A DNA stretch of 64,000 bases, from contig CAWGNG010000025.1 of assembly GCA_963823895.1 (NCBI GenBank), positions 372,001 through 436,000 on the forward strand, read 5' to 3'. Both the position numbers and the translations under genes were made by a program. Numbering within the stretch: position 1 is the first letter of the stretch; every line of letters begins with the position of its first letter. The notes under the pieces were generated by a model. It searched no databases. It was not told the origin of the DNA and saw only the letters and a list, made by a program, of their open reading frames with translations. Positions 10,034 through 20,420 of the stretch are shown here, in pieces. The DNA is from G963675935 sp963823895 (GTDB lineage: Bacteria > Planctomycetota > Planctomycetia > Pirellulales > Thermoguttaceae).

Positions 10034-10596
10034 TCGACGTGTTCCGGGTGGGCGAGATGGTCCAGACGTTCTGCCATCGGCAGGGATGGCGTTTCTGTTT
10101 CATCGGCGGAGTGGCGTTGCAGCGTTGGGGCGAGCCGCGCGTGACGAAAGATGTGGACTTGACTCTGGTCGCCGGCTTCGGCGATGAGGAACGTTACGTC
10201 GAGAAGCTCCTGCAACAGTTTTCGCCGCGAATCGCCGACGCCAAGGACTTTGCAGCGGCCAACCGCGTCCTGTTGCTGCAATCGCCGGACGGAATTGGCA
10301 TTGATATCGCTCTTGGCGGTCTTCCTTACGAGGAACTGGTGGTAACCCGGGCGACCGCTTTTGAGTTTCTGCCGGGCCTCTCACTCGTGGCCTGCTCGGC
10401 TGAAGACCTCGTTGTGCTGAAGGCGTTTGCCGACCGCGACCGCGATTGGACTGATGTCGAAGGCGTCCTCCTTCGCCAGACGACTCTGGACTGGGATTAC
10501 ATCGAGGCTCAGCTTCGGCCGCTGGTCGAAGCCAAAGAATCCCCCGCCATTCTCCAGCACTTGTCGCGGTTGCGGCATTCAAGACCACGCCGTTAG
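10030..10596 (+). CDS. AbiEii-like nucleotidyltransferase
   Basis: This 188-residue protein has the minimal nucleotidyltransferase core: FIGGVALQRWGEPRVTKDVDLTL (about 24-46) with the helix-turn GG and the DxD pair, then a later acidic strand GIDIALGG. LVACSAEDLVVLKAFADRDRDWTDVEGVL resembles the AbiEii C-terminal signature. Family members act as toxins of abortive-infection-type systems or as tRNA-modifying nucleotidyltransferases. The upstream 74-residue gene is not a classical AbiEi antitoxin, so the toxin role is an inference. The stop overlaps by four bases the convergent stop of the TonB receptor gene. Confidence 0.78.
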   Translation: MIDVFRVGEMVQTFCHRQGWRFCFIGGVALQRWGEPRVTKDVDLTLVAGFGDEERYVEKLLQQFSPRIADAKDFAAANRVLLLQSPDGIGIDIALGGLPYEELVVTRATAFEFLPGLSLVACSAEDLVVLKAFADRDRDWTDVEGVLLRQTTLDWDYIEAQLRPLVEAKESPAILQHLSRLRHSRPRR

Positions 10597-12948
10597 AACC
10601 GATAGGCCACCTGCGCCCGAACCGTGAACGGCGCCCCGGGCATAACCTGATATTCGCTGATCGAACTGGTGTAATACTGGGCGTCGAAGAGATTCTCCAG
10701 GTATAAAGCCGTGTCGAGCCGGCCGCGGCGGTAATACACTCCGGCGTCCCAGCGGGTATAGCCCGGCAAAAAGAACTGCGGCGTCCCCGGCGGCAGGTAA
10801 TCGCCCAGCCGCTCCCCCACGTAAATCACCCCCAGCCCGAATCCCAGCGTCCGATCCTTCTCCTGAATCACGTTGTAGCGGTTCCAGACGTTGATAGTGT
10901 TGTGCGGCACGCCGCGGGCCGGCTCGCCGTCGAAGAGCGGATTCGTCGGGTCCATCAGCAGCGTATCGACGTAGCACCAATTCGTCTGAATGCTCCATCG
11001 CTCGGTAAGCTGTCCGATCGCGTCGAGTTCGACCCCCTGGTTCCGCTGCCGCCCGATCTGTTCCGTCTCGAAGAAGGGGGCGTTGAACAGGTCGGTGGTG
11101 ATGTTCTGCTTGGTGATGTAGAAGGCCGCCGCCGAGAGCGTCAATTTGTCGAGCGGCTTCGCCTTGATGCCGGCCTCCCACGTCTGCCCCAGTTCGGGCT
11201 TTAACGGCTCGATCGTCAGCCGCGGCCCGCCGCCGGGCGGATCGAACGAATCGCTGTACATCACGTAATACGACAACTTCTCCGGTATCGGCTGATACAC
11301 CAGTCCCACCCGCGGCGAGCCGTGATCAAACGCCTGATCGGTCTTCACCCTATCGTCGAACAGCCCCTGGATGGCGATCTCGCGGTCGAACATCGTATCG
11401 ACGTGATCGTAGCGCACGCCGGTGAGCACCTTCCAGTGCTCGCCCAAGTCGATCATGTCTTGCACGTAAATGCCGTGCCGGTTCTCCGTATAGGTCGAAT
11501 CAAACAGAAACGGCGTGGCGGGATTGGGCAGGCCGAAGTTCGGATTGTCGTAGATCGGATGTACGGCGTCGATCGCCAGCCACGTCGTCGGATCCGTCGC
11601 GCTGGGAATCGACTGCTCCGCGCGGAAGCCGTTTTCCGAGAGCCAGCCCTGCTCGGTGCCCAGCACCACGTTGTGCGTGACCGTCCCATTCGAGAACTTG
11701 CCCGAAACATTGGCGATCACCGATTGGTAGTTCTCCTGCCAGGGGTCGATGTTCTCCCGCGCGGAAAAAGACGTCGTTGCCCAATGGCGGGATCATTCCG
11801 TCAACGTAAGCCACCGGATACGTCACCGACGAAGGGCCGCCGTAGAACACCGAGTACCCGCCGAGATTCCACGACCAATCCTCGTTGATCCGATGGGTAC
11901 ACATCAGTGTTTGCCGGTAGTCGGTGTAGTGCTGGAAATCGGTCGGCTCGCCCAGGAAGCGGCTGCTCGGCAGGGTTCCGAGTTGGCCGTTGATGGCGGC
12001 TAGGCCCGTGTCGAGCCGGCGGCGGTCGTTCGAGTATTCCCCCTCCCAGTTCAGCGTGGTGTCATGGTCGAGCACCCACGTGACCGACGGCGAGACGAAC
12101 GACCGCTCGACGAAGCCGAAATCGCGGAAACTATCGTCGTCCTCGTACGCGGCGTTGATGCGATACAGCAGCGACTTTCCCGTGTCGATCGGGCCGGTGG
12201 CGTCGATCGTATACCGCTCGAGGTTGTAGCTGCCGAACTGCACGCCTCCCTGGTACATCGCCGTGTCGAGCGGTTTCTTCGTAATCAGGTCGATCATGCC
12301 GGACGGTTGCCCGCCGCCGTAGAGCATCGAGGCGGGCCCCTTGAGCACTTCAATCCGCTCCACGTTGCAGAAATCGCGCGGCGTCGGGCTGGGGTCGAGG
12401 AAGCCGTTCTTGCGATAGTCCTGAGAAGTAATCTCGAAACCGCGGAGGAAGAAGGCGTCGGGATATTGCTGGTTGCCCGATTTGACCGCGCCGCCGATGT
12501 CGCGGAGCAGGTCGTCGATTTGCAACGCCTGCTGATCTTGCCGCAAATCCTCCGGAATCACGTCGACCGAGCTCGGCAGGTCGAGATTCGGCACGTCGAC
12601 CAGCGAGCCGGCCGTCGATGACTGGGCATTATAGCCTTCGGCCTTCGGGCTGCTGAAGACGCCCCCTTGCAGTATCGAGCCGCCTTGGCCCGGGGCATTT
12701 CCGCTGGTGCCGTTGCCGTTGCCATTGCCATTGCCGCCGGTGCCGTTGCCTTCGCCTCCGCCGTTCCCCTCCGACGCGACCCCCGGCGGCCGCCCCACAA
12801 CCTCCGTCTCCGGCAGCCGCGGCAACTCCTTGCCCTGCACGCTTGGCGCCTCTTTGGCAGGCGTCGTATCCGGCGACTGCGCGCGGCTCTGAGCGCCGAC
12901 CAGCACGATTTCCAAAACGAGCAGCGTAGCAACCAGACGGCAAATCAT
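10593..12948 (-). pseudogene. TonB-dependent siderophore receptor, one frameshift
   Basis: The 5' part (12948 to about 11770) has a signal peptide, a Gly/Asn-rich stretch (about 62-88) and the plug domain with VERIEVLKGPASMLYGGGQ and GMIDLITKKP. The 3' part is in another frame and runs to 10593 as a beta-barrel, ending in the aromatic AQVAYRF typical of outer-membrane proteins. The frames meet at an A5 run (11765-11769 on the plus strand). Removing one base joins NDVF to SARENIDPWQ perfectly. Full length would be about 785 residues, normal for ferric-siderophore receptors. It is either a recent pseudogene or a sequence error. No Fur box was recognised. Confidence 0.88.
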
Positions 12949-13230
12949 CGCACCCCCCGGAGCAAGTTCTGTGCACCAATACGGCAGCCCGTATATTCGG
13001 AACTATCGTCATAATCGGATTCGACTTTGATCGAAGATGCGGCAGGACGCGGAACAACATAGCTCGCCCGGCACAACTTAACACCAACGCATTGCGGCAC
13101 TCGTTCTTCGCGAGTTGGGGTATATTGACCCGTCCGGTGGAACAGGTAAAATAGGCAGAAGATTCCGGGGCTCTTCGATTTCTGCATCGTTGTCGCGAAA
13201 CAACCACCGCTTTTCTGATGGGAGGGAACG

Positions 13231-16200
13231 ATGAGTTGCTTTTCTTCGGTCAAGACTGCCTGGGCGATTCGTTCGATGTCATTTCGGTATGCGCTGCTGG
13301 CCACGCTTTTTCTCGTCGGCCCGCTCCCAGCCGCCCAAGCGGCAATCACGCCAACCGGCGACGTCATTCCCGACCCGTCCACCTGGGACTTTTCAACAAC
13401 GGGCTACGTCGGTCAGACCGGCGACGGAACGCTGACGGTCGATGGCGCCAGCTGCCTTTTATCCGAAAACGGCTATATCGGCTATGGCAGCGCCGCCACG
13501 GGCCTCGTCTCGGTCAGTGGCCCCTGTTCGACCTGGGGTAACTACAGCCTCTTTGTCGGTAACTCCGGCAGCGGGACGCTCTCGATAACCAACGGCGGCT
13601 ACGTCGTCAGTCCTTACGTCTGCATAGCCTGCAATCCTGGTTCCACTGGTCTCCTGAAGGTGGACAGCGCCGGCTTGGCTCTGTACAACAATTATCTCTA
13701 TGTCGGTAACTCCGGCAGCGGAATGCTCTCGATCACCAACGGCGGCCTCGTCATCAGTTCCGACGCCTGCATCGGCTGTTATAGCGGTTCGTCAGGCACG
13801 GTCACGGTGGACGGATCTGGCTCGAGGTGGACCACCGGTCCCCTTTACGTGGGCGGCGGCGATTCCTCCTACTATTACGGCGGCGGCAGCGGAACGCTCT
13901 CGGTCACCAACGGCGGCAACGTCAGCAGTTGGAATGCCTGTATCGGATACGCGGATGGTTCAACCGGTGCTGCCACCGTGGATGGCGCCGGCTCGAACTT
14001 GACTAACAGCGGCAGCCTCTATGTCGGATATTCCGGCGGCGGAACGCTTTCGGTCAGCAACGGTGGCAACGTCAGCACCTACAACGGCTACATCGGCAAC
14101 AGCCTTGGTTCGACGGGCGCGGTCACGGTTGACGGTCCTGGCTCGACTTGGACCAACAACGGCAGCCTGCTCGTCGGCTGCTACGGCAACGGCTCGCTCT
14201 CGATCACCGCCCGTGGCGTCGTCAATAGCTACGGCGGCGGTAACATCGGCTGTTATAGCGGTTCGTCAGGCTCCGTCGCCGTCGACGGCCTCGGCTCGAC
14301 CTGGACCAACTACTACGGCGTTACCGTAGGCTATAACGGCAGCGGATCGCTCTCGATCACCAACGGCGCCACCGTCAGCAATACCTGGGGCAACTGCTAC
14401 ATCGGCTACACGACCGGTTCGTGGGGCGCGGTCACGGTCGACGGCCCCGGCTCGAATTGGACCAACAACGGCGGCAGCGCACTCTGTGTCGGCTACTCGG
14501 GCAACGGCATGCTCTCGATCAGCAACGGCGGCGCCGTTAGCAACTCGGGCGGCTACATCGGCGCTTATAACGGTTCGTCAGGCACGGTCACTGTGGACGG
14601 AACCGGATCAAGCTGGACCAACGCCGGTCCTCTTTACGTGGGCGGCGGCGATTACTCCTGCTATTACGGCAGCGGCAACGGAACGCTCTCGATCACCAAC
14701 GGCGGCGCCGTCAGCAGTGTGGGCGGCTACATCGGCTATGGGACCGCTTCGTCCGGCGCGGTCACCGTGGATGGCCCCGGCTCGATTTGGACCAACAGTG
14801 GGAGCCTCTACCTCGGCGGCGATAACAACTACGGCGGCGCAGGAACGCTCTCGATCACCAACGGCGGCACGGTCTCCGTCACCGCCCAGACCTATGTCGG
14901 ATGGCTCGATGGCTCCACCGGAGCGATCCAGTTCGGCGCCAGCGGCGGAACGCTCACGACCCAAGGCGTTTTCGTGTCGCCGTCACAACTGAGCGGCGCC
15001 GGCACGATCAACGCCCGCGGACTGGTCAGCGACATCAACCTCGCCTTCGATTCAAGTCATCCCCTCAACCAATCGATCGCCGTCATCGACTCGTCCGGCG
15101 ATACGGTCACGGTCAACCTCGACATGAGCGGCGCATCAGGCCCCGTCGGAGATCTCGGCGCCGGCTATCTCGGCGGCGGTTCGCTCACGATTCGAGACGG
15201 AATCGTGGTCAACTCCAACAACGGCTACGTCGGTTTCCATGCTGGCTCCACGGGAACCGCCGTCGTCGACGGCGCCGGCTCGGCTTGGAACAACAACAAC
15301 AATCTCTGCGTCGGTTATTCCGGCAGCGGCTCGCTGGCAATCACCAACCGCGGCTACGTCTACTCCAACTACGGCTATGTCGGCTTCAACAACGGTTCAA
15401 CGGGCATGGTCACGGTGGATGGCATCGGCTCGAACTGGAACAACAGTACCTACCAAACCTACCAAGTCTGCGTCGGTTACTCCGGCAGCGGAACGATGAG
15501 CATCACCAACGGCGGCAACGCGACCGGTTACTACGGTTACGTCGGCTATAATGACGGCTCAAGAGGTCTGGTCACCGTCGATGGCGCCGGCTCGACCTGG
15601 AGTGCGAGTTATGGCTTCTATGTCGGCGGCTGTTATTCGGGCGCTGCGGGAACGCTCTCGATCACCAACGGCGGCACCGTCTTCAGTAACGGCTATTACT
15701 GGTGTTCAAACTATATCGGCAACAATACGGGCACGACCGGCCTTGTCACGGTCGACGGCGCCGGCTCGGCCTGGAACTGCGGCTACTACCTCTATGTCGG
15801 CTACTATGGCGACGGCACTCTCGCGATCACCAACGGCGGCAGCGTGAGCAGTGGCACCAGCTACATCGGCTATGTTAGCGGTGCGGCTGGTTCGGTCTCC
15901 GTCGACGGCGCCAACTCGACCTGGACAAACGCTGGCGACCTCTATGTCGGCGGCTACTCTGGCGGCATCGGAACGCTCTCGATCACCAATGGCGGCAGCG
16001 TCTCCGTCGCCGGCACAACTTACGTCGGTTGGAACGGTTGCAGCGGGGCGATATGTTTCGGCACAAACGGCGGAACGCTTGCCACCAAATCCCTCTGGGT
16101 CTCTCCCGACCAACTGGCCGGCACGGGGACGATCAACACCTGCGGGCTGGTAAGCGACATCGCTCTGGTCTTCGATGCAACTCATCCCCCGAAACAGACT

Positions 16201-18147
16201 ATCCCCTTCGACTACTTCCCCGGCCAAAGCATCACGCTCAATCTCGACATGAGCGGCGGCCCGGGCGTCAATGGCGTTGTCGGCGCGGGCTATCGCGGCA
16301 ACGGCTCGCTTGCCATTCGGGACGGCGTGACGCTCAACTCCGCCGCCGGCTACCTCGGCTATTGCCCCAGCGCGACGGGCGCCGCCACCGTGGACGGCGC
16401 CGGCACGACCTGGGCCAACGATAACGAACTCGACGTCGGCTATTCCGGCATCGGGACGCTCGCCATCAGCAACTGCGCCACAGTCAGCAACACCACCGGC
16501 TACGTCGGCTACAACAGCGGTTCGACCGGCAGAGTGACGGTCGATGGCCTCGGATCGAGCTGGAATAGCAACTACCTTTACATCGGCTATTCCGGCAACG
16601 GAACCCTAAACATCACCAACGGCGGCAATGTGACCAACGCCTACGGCTATATCGGCTCTTACGGCGGCGCGACGGGGTTGGTCACGGTCGACGGCCCCAA
16701 CTCGACTTGGACCAACACCGGCGATCTCTATGTCGGCCTCTATTCCGGGGGCAGCGCAACGCTCTCGATCACCAATGGCGGCGGCGTCAGCAACATCACC
16801 GGCTATATCGGCTATGCAGGGTCGGGCGCGGTCACGGTCGACGGCGCCGGCTCGACCTGGGCGAATAGTGGCGCTGTCTACGTCGGCGGCGGCTATTACT
16901 GGTCGGGTGGCAGCGGAATCCTCTCGATCACCAATGGCGGCGGCGTCACCAGCACCGGCGGCTATGTTGGCGACGGCTACTACCAAATAGGCTCGGTGAC
17001 CGTCGATGGCGCCGGTTCCAAATGGACCAACCGCGGCTCCCTCTACGTCGGCGGCGACAGTTACTACTACGTTTCCGGAACCGGGACGCTGAATATCACC
17101 AATGGCGGCACCGTCATCAACACCATTGCCTACATCGGATACGCAAGCAACGCTTTAGCCTACGTCAACATCTCCGGCGCCGGCTCCACCTGGCTCAATC
17201 GAGGCAACCTCTATGTCGGCTACGGTGGAACGGGCACCGTCACCCAAATCGGCGGAACCAACACCGTCGCCGGCATCCTCTGCTTCGGACAGGATACCGC
17301 CAGCAGCGGCACGTACAATCTCAACGGCGGCGTCTTGGGACTGCACGGCCTCGCCGCGGGTTCTGGCACGGCCGCCTTCAATTTCGGCGGCGGAGCCCTC
17401 CGCGCCGACGCCAGCTTCGCTTCTGCGTTGCCAATCACCCTGACGGGAATCGGTGGAAACGCCACCGTCAATACCAGCGGCCACGCCGTTTCACTCTCCG
17501 GTACGCTCTCCGGCGCCGGCGGTTTGACCAAGACCGGCTCGGGAACGCTCACCCTCTCCGCCACCAATAACTACAACGGCTTGACCACCGTCGCCGGCGG
17601 AGTCCTCGACTTGGTCGGAAATAGCATCGGCACGCCAGGCGCCTGGAATCCCGTGCTGAATCTCGCCGGGGTGGATATCCAGGCCGGAAAAATCGTGTTC
17701 GACTATGCCGGAGGAACCGATCCCGCCGCAACGATCGAGTCCCTGCTCACTACCAGCTACGACGGCGGACGCTGGGATCGCGGCGAGTTCCGATGTTCCA
17801 CCGCCGCGGCGAACGGCTTGACCTTGGGATGGATCGACAACACGGTGAGCCAGCAGGTTATCGTTATGGCCACCATCCCCGGCGACTTCAACCTCGATGG
17901 CATCGTCGACAGCCGAGATCGCAGCATTTGGGCCTCCCATGTGTTTACCGGCACAACCTGGGCGGAGGGCGACGCTAATTACGACGGGGCCGTCAACGGC
18001 CTCGACCGCGACATCTTGGTGGCGAATAACCTTCGCAGCGTCGGCAACAGTCCTTTCGCCGTCCCGGCACCCGAGCCAGCAACCATTTCCCTCTTGGCCG
18101 CCGCCCTGCTTGGCCTGCTGGCCTATGCTCGGAAAAGGCGAGCTTGA
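13231..18147 (+). CDS. giant T5SS/PEP-CTERM-associated repeat surface protein with dockerin-like tail
   Basis: This 1638-residue secreted protein begins with a signal peptide ending near AAQAA. About 30 imperfect repeats of roughly 45-55 residues follow, each built on GYIGY, GSTGAVTVDGAGSTW, LYVGYSGSGTLSITNGG. This is the T5SS/PEP-CTERM-associated repeat pattern that folds as a beta-helix. An autotransporter-type strand repeat (GGLTKTGSGTLTL) comes next near 1430. Two Ca-binding dockerin-like loops follow (DFNLDGIVDSRD and DANYDGAVNGLD), then the sorting tail VPAPEPATISLLAAALLGLL with ARKRRA. No barrel domain is present, so export is likely Sec plus PEP-CTERM sorting. GGGAGG precedes the ATG. 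Confidence 0.92.
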   Translation: MSCFSSVKTAWAIRSMSFRYALLATLFLVGPLPAAQAAITPTGDVIPDPSTWDFSTTGYVGQTGDGTLTVDGASCLLSENGYIGYGSAATGLVSVSGPCSTWGNYSLFVGNSGSGTLSITNGGYVVSPYVCIACNPGSTGLLKVDSAGLALYNNYLYVGNSGSGMLSITNGGLVISSDACIGCYSGSSGTVTVDGSGSRWTTGPLYVGGGDSSYYYGGGSGTLSVTNGGNVSSWNACIGYADGSTGAATVDGAGSNLTNSGSLYVGYSGGGTLSVSNGGNVSTYNGYIGNSLGSTGAVTVDGPGSTWTNNGSLLVGCYGNGSLSITARGVVNSYGGGNIGCYSGSSGSVAVDGLGSTWTNYYGVTVGYNGSGSLSITNGATVSNTWGNCYIGYTTGSWGAVTVDGPGSNWTNNGGSALCVGYSGNGMLSISNGGAVSNSGGYIGAYNGSSGTVTVDGTGSSWTNAGPLYVGGGDYSCYYGSGNGTLSITNGGAVSSVGGYIGYGTASSGAVTVDGPGSIWTNSGSLYLGGDNNYGGAGTLSITNGGTVSVTAQTYVGWLDGSTGAIQFGASGGTLTTQGVFVSPSQLSGAGTINARGLVSDINLAFDSSHPLNQSIAVIDSSGDTVTVNLDMSGASGPVGDLGAGYLGGGSLTIRDGIVVNSNNGYVGFHAGSTGTAVVDGAGSAWNNNNNLCVGYSGSGSLAITNRGYVYSNYGYVGFNNGSTGMVTVDGIGSNWNNSTYQTYQVCVGYSGSGTMSITNGGNATGYYGYVGYNDGSRGLVTVDGAGSTWSASYGFYVGGCYSGAAGTLSITNGGTVFSNGYYWCSNYIGNNTGTTGLVTVDGAGSAWNCGYYLYVGYYGDGTLAITNGGSVSSGTSYIGYVSGAAGSVSVDGANSTWTNAGDLYVGGYSGGIGTLSITNGGSVSVAGTTYVGWNGCSGAICFGTNGGTLATKSLWVSPDQLAGTGTINTCGLVSDIALVFDATHPPKQTIPFDYFPGQSITLNLDMSGGPGVNGVVGAGYRGNGSLAIRDGVTLNSAAGYLGYCPSATGAATVDGAGTTWANDNELDVGYSGIGTLAISNCATVSNTTGYVGYNSGSTGRVTVDGLGSSWNSNYLYIGYSGNGTLNITNGGNVTNAYGYIGSYGGATGLVTVDGPNSTWTNTGDLYVGLYSGGSATLSITNGGGVSNITGYIGYAGSGAVTVDGAGSTWANSGAVYVGGGYYWSGGSGILSITNGGGVTSTGGYVGDGYYQIGSVTVDGAGSKWTNRGSLYVGGDSYYYVSGTGTLNITNGGTVINTIAYIGYASNALAYVNISGAGSTWLNRGNLYVGYGGTGTVTQIGGTNTVAGILCFGQDTASSGTYNLNGGVLGLHGLAAGSGTAAFNFGGGALRADASFASALPITLTGIGGNATVNTSGHAVSLSGTLSGAGGLTKTGSGTLTLSATNNYNGLTTVAGGVLDLVGNSIGTPGAWNPVLNLAGVDIQAGKIVFDYAGGTDPAATIESLLTTSYDGGRWDRGEFRCSTAAANGLTLGWIDNTVSQQVIVMATIPGDFNLDGIVDSRDRSIWASHVFTGTTWAEGDANYDGAVNGLDRDILVANNLRSVGNSPFAVPAPEPATISLLAAALLGLLAYARKRRA

Positions 18148-18201
18148 CGGATCGGTGCCGCGAGCTTGCGCGAATTGTCACACCTGACGGAAATCACCTC
18201 A

Positions 18202-19170
18202 ATGTTATGCCGAACCATCCTTGCCCTTGTCGGGATGTCGCTCGTATTTCACCTTGATGCGATTTCCGCCGAAATCACCGCCCAGCGCTCCGAAAGAGGG
18301 GCCGTGGTGAAAATCGACGGCCGGCTCTTTGCCGAGTATCTCGTTCGCTCGGGCACAAAACCGATCCTCTGGCCGATCATCGGGCCGACCGCCAAGCCGA
18401 TGACCCGCGATTTTCCCATGCACGATCGCCCCGGCGAGGCGAAAGACCATCCCCATCAGCGATCGCTCTGGTTCAGTCACGGCAGCGTGAATGGCATCGA
18501 TTTTTGGGCGGAACAGGGGAAAGTCGGCACGATCAAGCACCTCGAATTCGCGAAAATCGCCAGTGGAAAACCCGCTGTCGTCGCCACCCGCAACGCCTGG
18601 CTCGCCGCCGACGGCCGGCGAGTCTGCGAAGACCAACGGACGCTTCGCTTCGATACCGACGGCGACGCCCGCTGGATCGACTTCGATATTACCCTGAAAG
18701 CCACCGATGGCGACGTCGTCTTTGGCGACACCAAGGAGGGCACCTTCGGCGTGCGCATGGCGCAAACGCTCAGCGTCGATGCCCGCCGCGGAGGAAAGAT
18801 CGTCAACAGCCGCGGACAGACGAACGCCGCCGCCTGGGGCCGGCCCGACGCCTGGGTCGATTACCACGGACCGATCGACGGCGAGACCGTCGGCATCGCC
18901 ATCCTCAATCACCCCGACAGCTTTCGTTATCCTACACATTGGCACGTGCGAACCTACGGCCTGTTTGCCGCCAACCCGTTCGGCTTGCACGACTTTCCCG
19001 GCGGCAAGAAGGCCGACGGCACTTTCACCCTACGCCGTGGCGACAGCGTGACTTTTCGCTATCGGGTGCTGCTCCACCGCGGTGACGAACGCGAGGGAAA
19101 GGTGGCCGAGAGGTTTTCGGCCTATTCCAAGGGGCCGGCGCATTCCAAAGAGAGCAACGACGGAAAATAG
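18202..19170 (+). CDS. DUF6807 (PmoA-like) secreted protein
   Basis: This 322-residue protein has a short signal peptide (ILALVGMSLVFHLDAISAE). The body has the DUF6807/PmoA family landmarks: PIIGPTAKPMTRDFPM, the histidine-rich DHPHQRSLWFSHGSVNGIDFW near residue 85, and HWHVRTYGLFAANPFG near 250. Despite the Pfam nickname methane oxygenase PmoA, the members in Planctomycetota are predicted to be sugar-related secreted proteins. No methane genes are nearby. The ATG at 18202 is chosen because it directly precedes the signal peptide; the ATG-equivalent at 18166 would add a polar leader. Confidence 0.82.
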   Translation: MLCRTILALVGMSLVFHLDAISAEITAQRSERGAVVKIDGRLFAEYLVRSGTKPILWPIIGPTAKPMTRDFPMHDRPGEAKDHPHQRSLWFSHGSVNGIDFWAEQGKVGTIKHLEFAKIASGKPAVVATRNAWLAADGRRVCEDQRTLRFDTDGDARWIDFDITLKATDGDVVFGDTKEGTFGVRMAQTLSVDARRGGKIVNSRGQTNAAAWGRPDAWVDYHGPIDGETVGIAILNHPDSFRYPTHWHVRTYGLFAANPFGLHDFPGGKKADGTFTLRRGDSVTFRYRVLLHRGDEREGKVAERFSAYSKGPAHSKESNDGK

Positions 19171-19467
19171 GTAAATCGTGCTGGGTCGAAGGGATTTTCC
19201 AGCAGGCGGCGACTTTACACAAAAAGCGAAACTGCCTGTCGGCCAACTCCGGCCCTCGCCGCATCTTCTTCGCCCGACGAAGGTAACAGAACGTTATCGC
19301 CCGCTACAATCCTCTCGAATCACCAATAGCACCCCGAATACTCAGCCGAATTTCTTTTCGCACTTTGCCGATAGTTTCCTGTATCGGCATTCATTCCAAA
19401 TTATCCACCTTGTGCAAGGCAGCGGCTTCATTCGGCTTCGCACGCATTACGGAGAGACTACGCCATA

Positions 19468-19764
19468 ATGTTGACCTGTTTTCAGCCCCGTGAGAGCGTC
19501 CAAGATCTTCGCGAATACGTCAACACCACGATTTGTGCCCATTGCCATCTCCAAGAGGGAGCGTTTTCAATAACCGAGCGCGTGTTGCTCCGGGGCGGCA
19601 AACCCTGCGGCATGTATTTCTGCCTGCACGGCCCGCGGGCGACGAAGTTCACCGCAATTTGGGACGCCGATCGCAACCAGGTCCTCTTCTACGGCTCGCG
19701 GGGCGAGCGCTTCCTCAAGACCCAGTTGCTCGAATTGCCGCAACGCGAATTGGCCGCCGCCTAG
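19468..19764 (+). CDS. conserved small protein with CxxC
   Basis: This 98-residue protein has ICAHCH near residue 23 and a second cysteine pair, PCGMYFC, near 50; together they could bind a metal. The C-terminal strand-rich region (FTAIWDADRNQVLFYGSRGERF) is well formed. Codon use and the CxxC pairs support a real gene. No function is assigned. The 297 bases upstream (19171-19467) hold no recognised feature, and a GGGACTGTCCC palindrome follows the stop by 15 bases. Confidence 0.7.
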   Translation: MLTCFQPRESVQDLREYVNTTICAHCHLQEGAFSITERVLLRGGKPCGMYFCLHGPRATKFTAIWDADRNQVLFYGSRGERFLKTQLLELPQRELAAA

Positions 19765-19778
19765 CCGCGCGCGAAGAA

Positions 19779-19823
19779 GGGGACTGTCCCAATTTTCGTG
19801 TCAGCGAATATGGGACTGTCCCC
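19779..19823. repeat. GGGACTGTCCC palindromic element, intergenic copy
   Basis: The boxes at both ends flank a stem of ATTTTCG and CGAATAT around GTGTCAG. It is the same family as the elements at 6829, 21699 and 43426, but it lies between genes, 100 bases before csrA. Confidence 0.82.
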
Positions 19824-19921
19824 TGGAGTAATAAGCGGCAAACCGCGGCAGAACCGCTTGACATCGCCACGACAGTTATGTATACATAGGTACATTTACC
19901 CGACGGTACGGAGGTCGGCTC

Positions 19922-20110
19922 ATGTTGGTTCTCTCCCGACGCGAAAGCGAGCGAATTCGACTCGGCGATTCGATCGTCGTCACGGTGGTGAAATTGGCGG
20001 GCGACCGCGTCCGGCTGGGCATCGAGGCCCCGCCGGACATGCGAATTCTGCGCGCAGAGCTAGCACAGCGTCAGCCCGAGCACCCGCTGCCGCTGCACGC
20101 GTCAGCGTAA
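19922..20110 (+). CDS. csrA: carbon storage regulator CsrA
   Basis: This 62-residue protein begins MLVLSRRESERIRLGDSIVV, the RNA-binding N-terminal strand of CsrA, and continues with VRLGIEAPPDMRILRAEL. CsrA dimers bind GGA motifs in mRNA leaders to change translation and stability. GGAGG precedes the ATG at normal distance. The last 15 residues (QPEHPLPLHASA) are beyond the conserved core. It stands alone between two small genes, with no flagellar genes nearby. Confidence 0.95.
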   Translation: MLVLSRRESERIRLGDSIVVTVVKLAGDRVRLGIEAPPDMRILRAELAQRQPEHPLPLHASA

Positions 20111-20204
20111 GCCGGCCGGAGAAGACCTCTCGGCGAGCATTGAAGGGGGGGCGCCCCCGTTTCGCTGCTGCGAAAAACGCGGCCGCCCCCGCTAAGCATT
20201 GCTT

Positions 20205-20420
20205 TCACGCGCGAGGTCGCACGGCGCCGGTCAGGCCACTGTAGTCCGACCGATCGCTGGGATGCCACAACGGCTGCCCTTCCAATACCCGATGGGCAAG
20301 AATGTCGATCTTGGCACGCGAGCCCGCCGGAGCGTCGGTGGCCCCGAAGTCCTCCGTCTCGGCGGGAGAGAAATCCTCGTCGTGCCCACATTCCAGGATC
20401 GCCTCAAACACATTCTTCAT
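20205..20420 (-). CDS. conserved planctomycete small protein
   Basis: This 71-residue protein starts MKNVFEAILECGHDEDF and has the segment RAKIDILAHRVLEGQPLWHPSDRSDY, which ends in GLTGAVRPR. I recognise this layout as a recurrent small hypothetical in planctomycetes, from memory only. The start is taken at Met 20420; an in-frame ATG at 20447 adds nine residues. It is convergent with csrA. Function is unknown. Confidence 0.65.
   Translation of the reverse strand: MKNVFEAILECGHDEDFSPAETEDFGATDAPAGSRAKIDILAHRVLEGQPLWHPSDRSDYSGLTGAVRPRA

Noticed and set aside
13231..18147. Many long reading frames in other frames and on the minus strand across the repeat protein and other GC-rich genes.
   Set aside because: They follow the codon periodicity of the real genes, lack family motifs and have no ribosome-binding sites.
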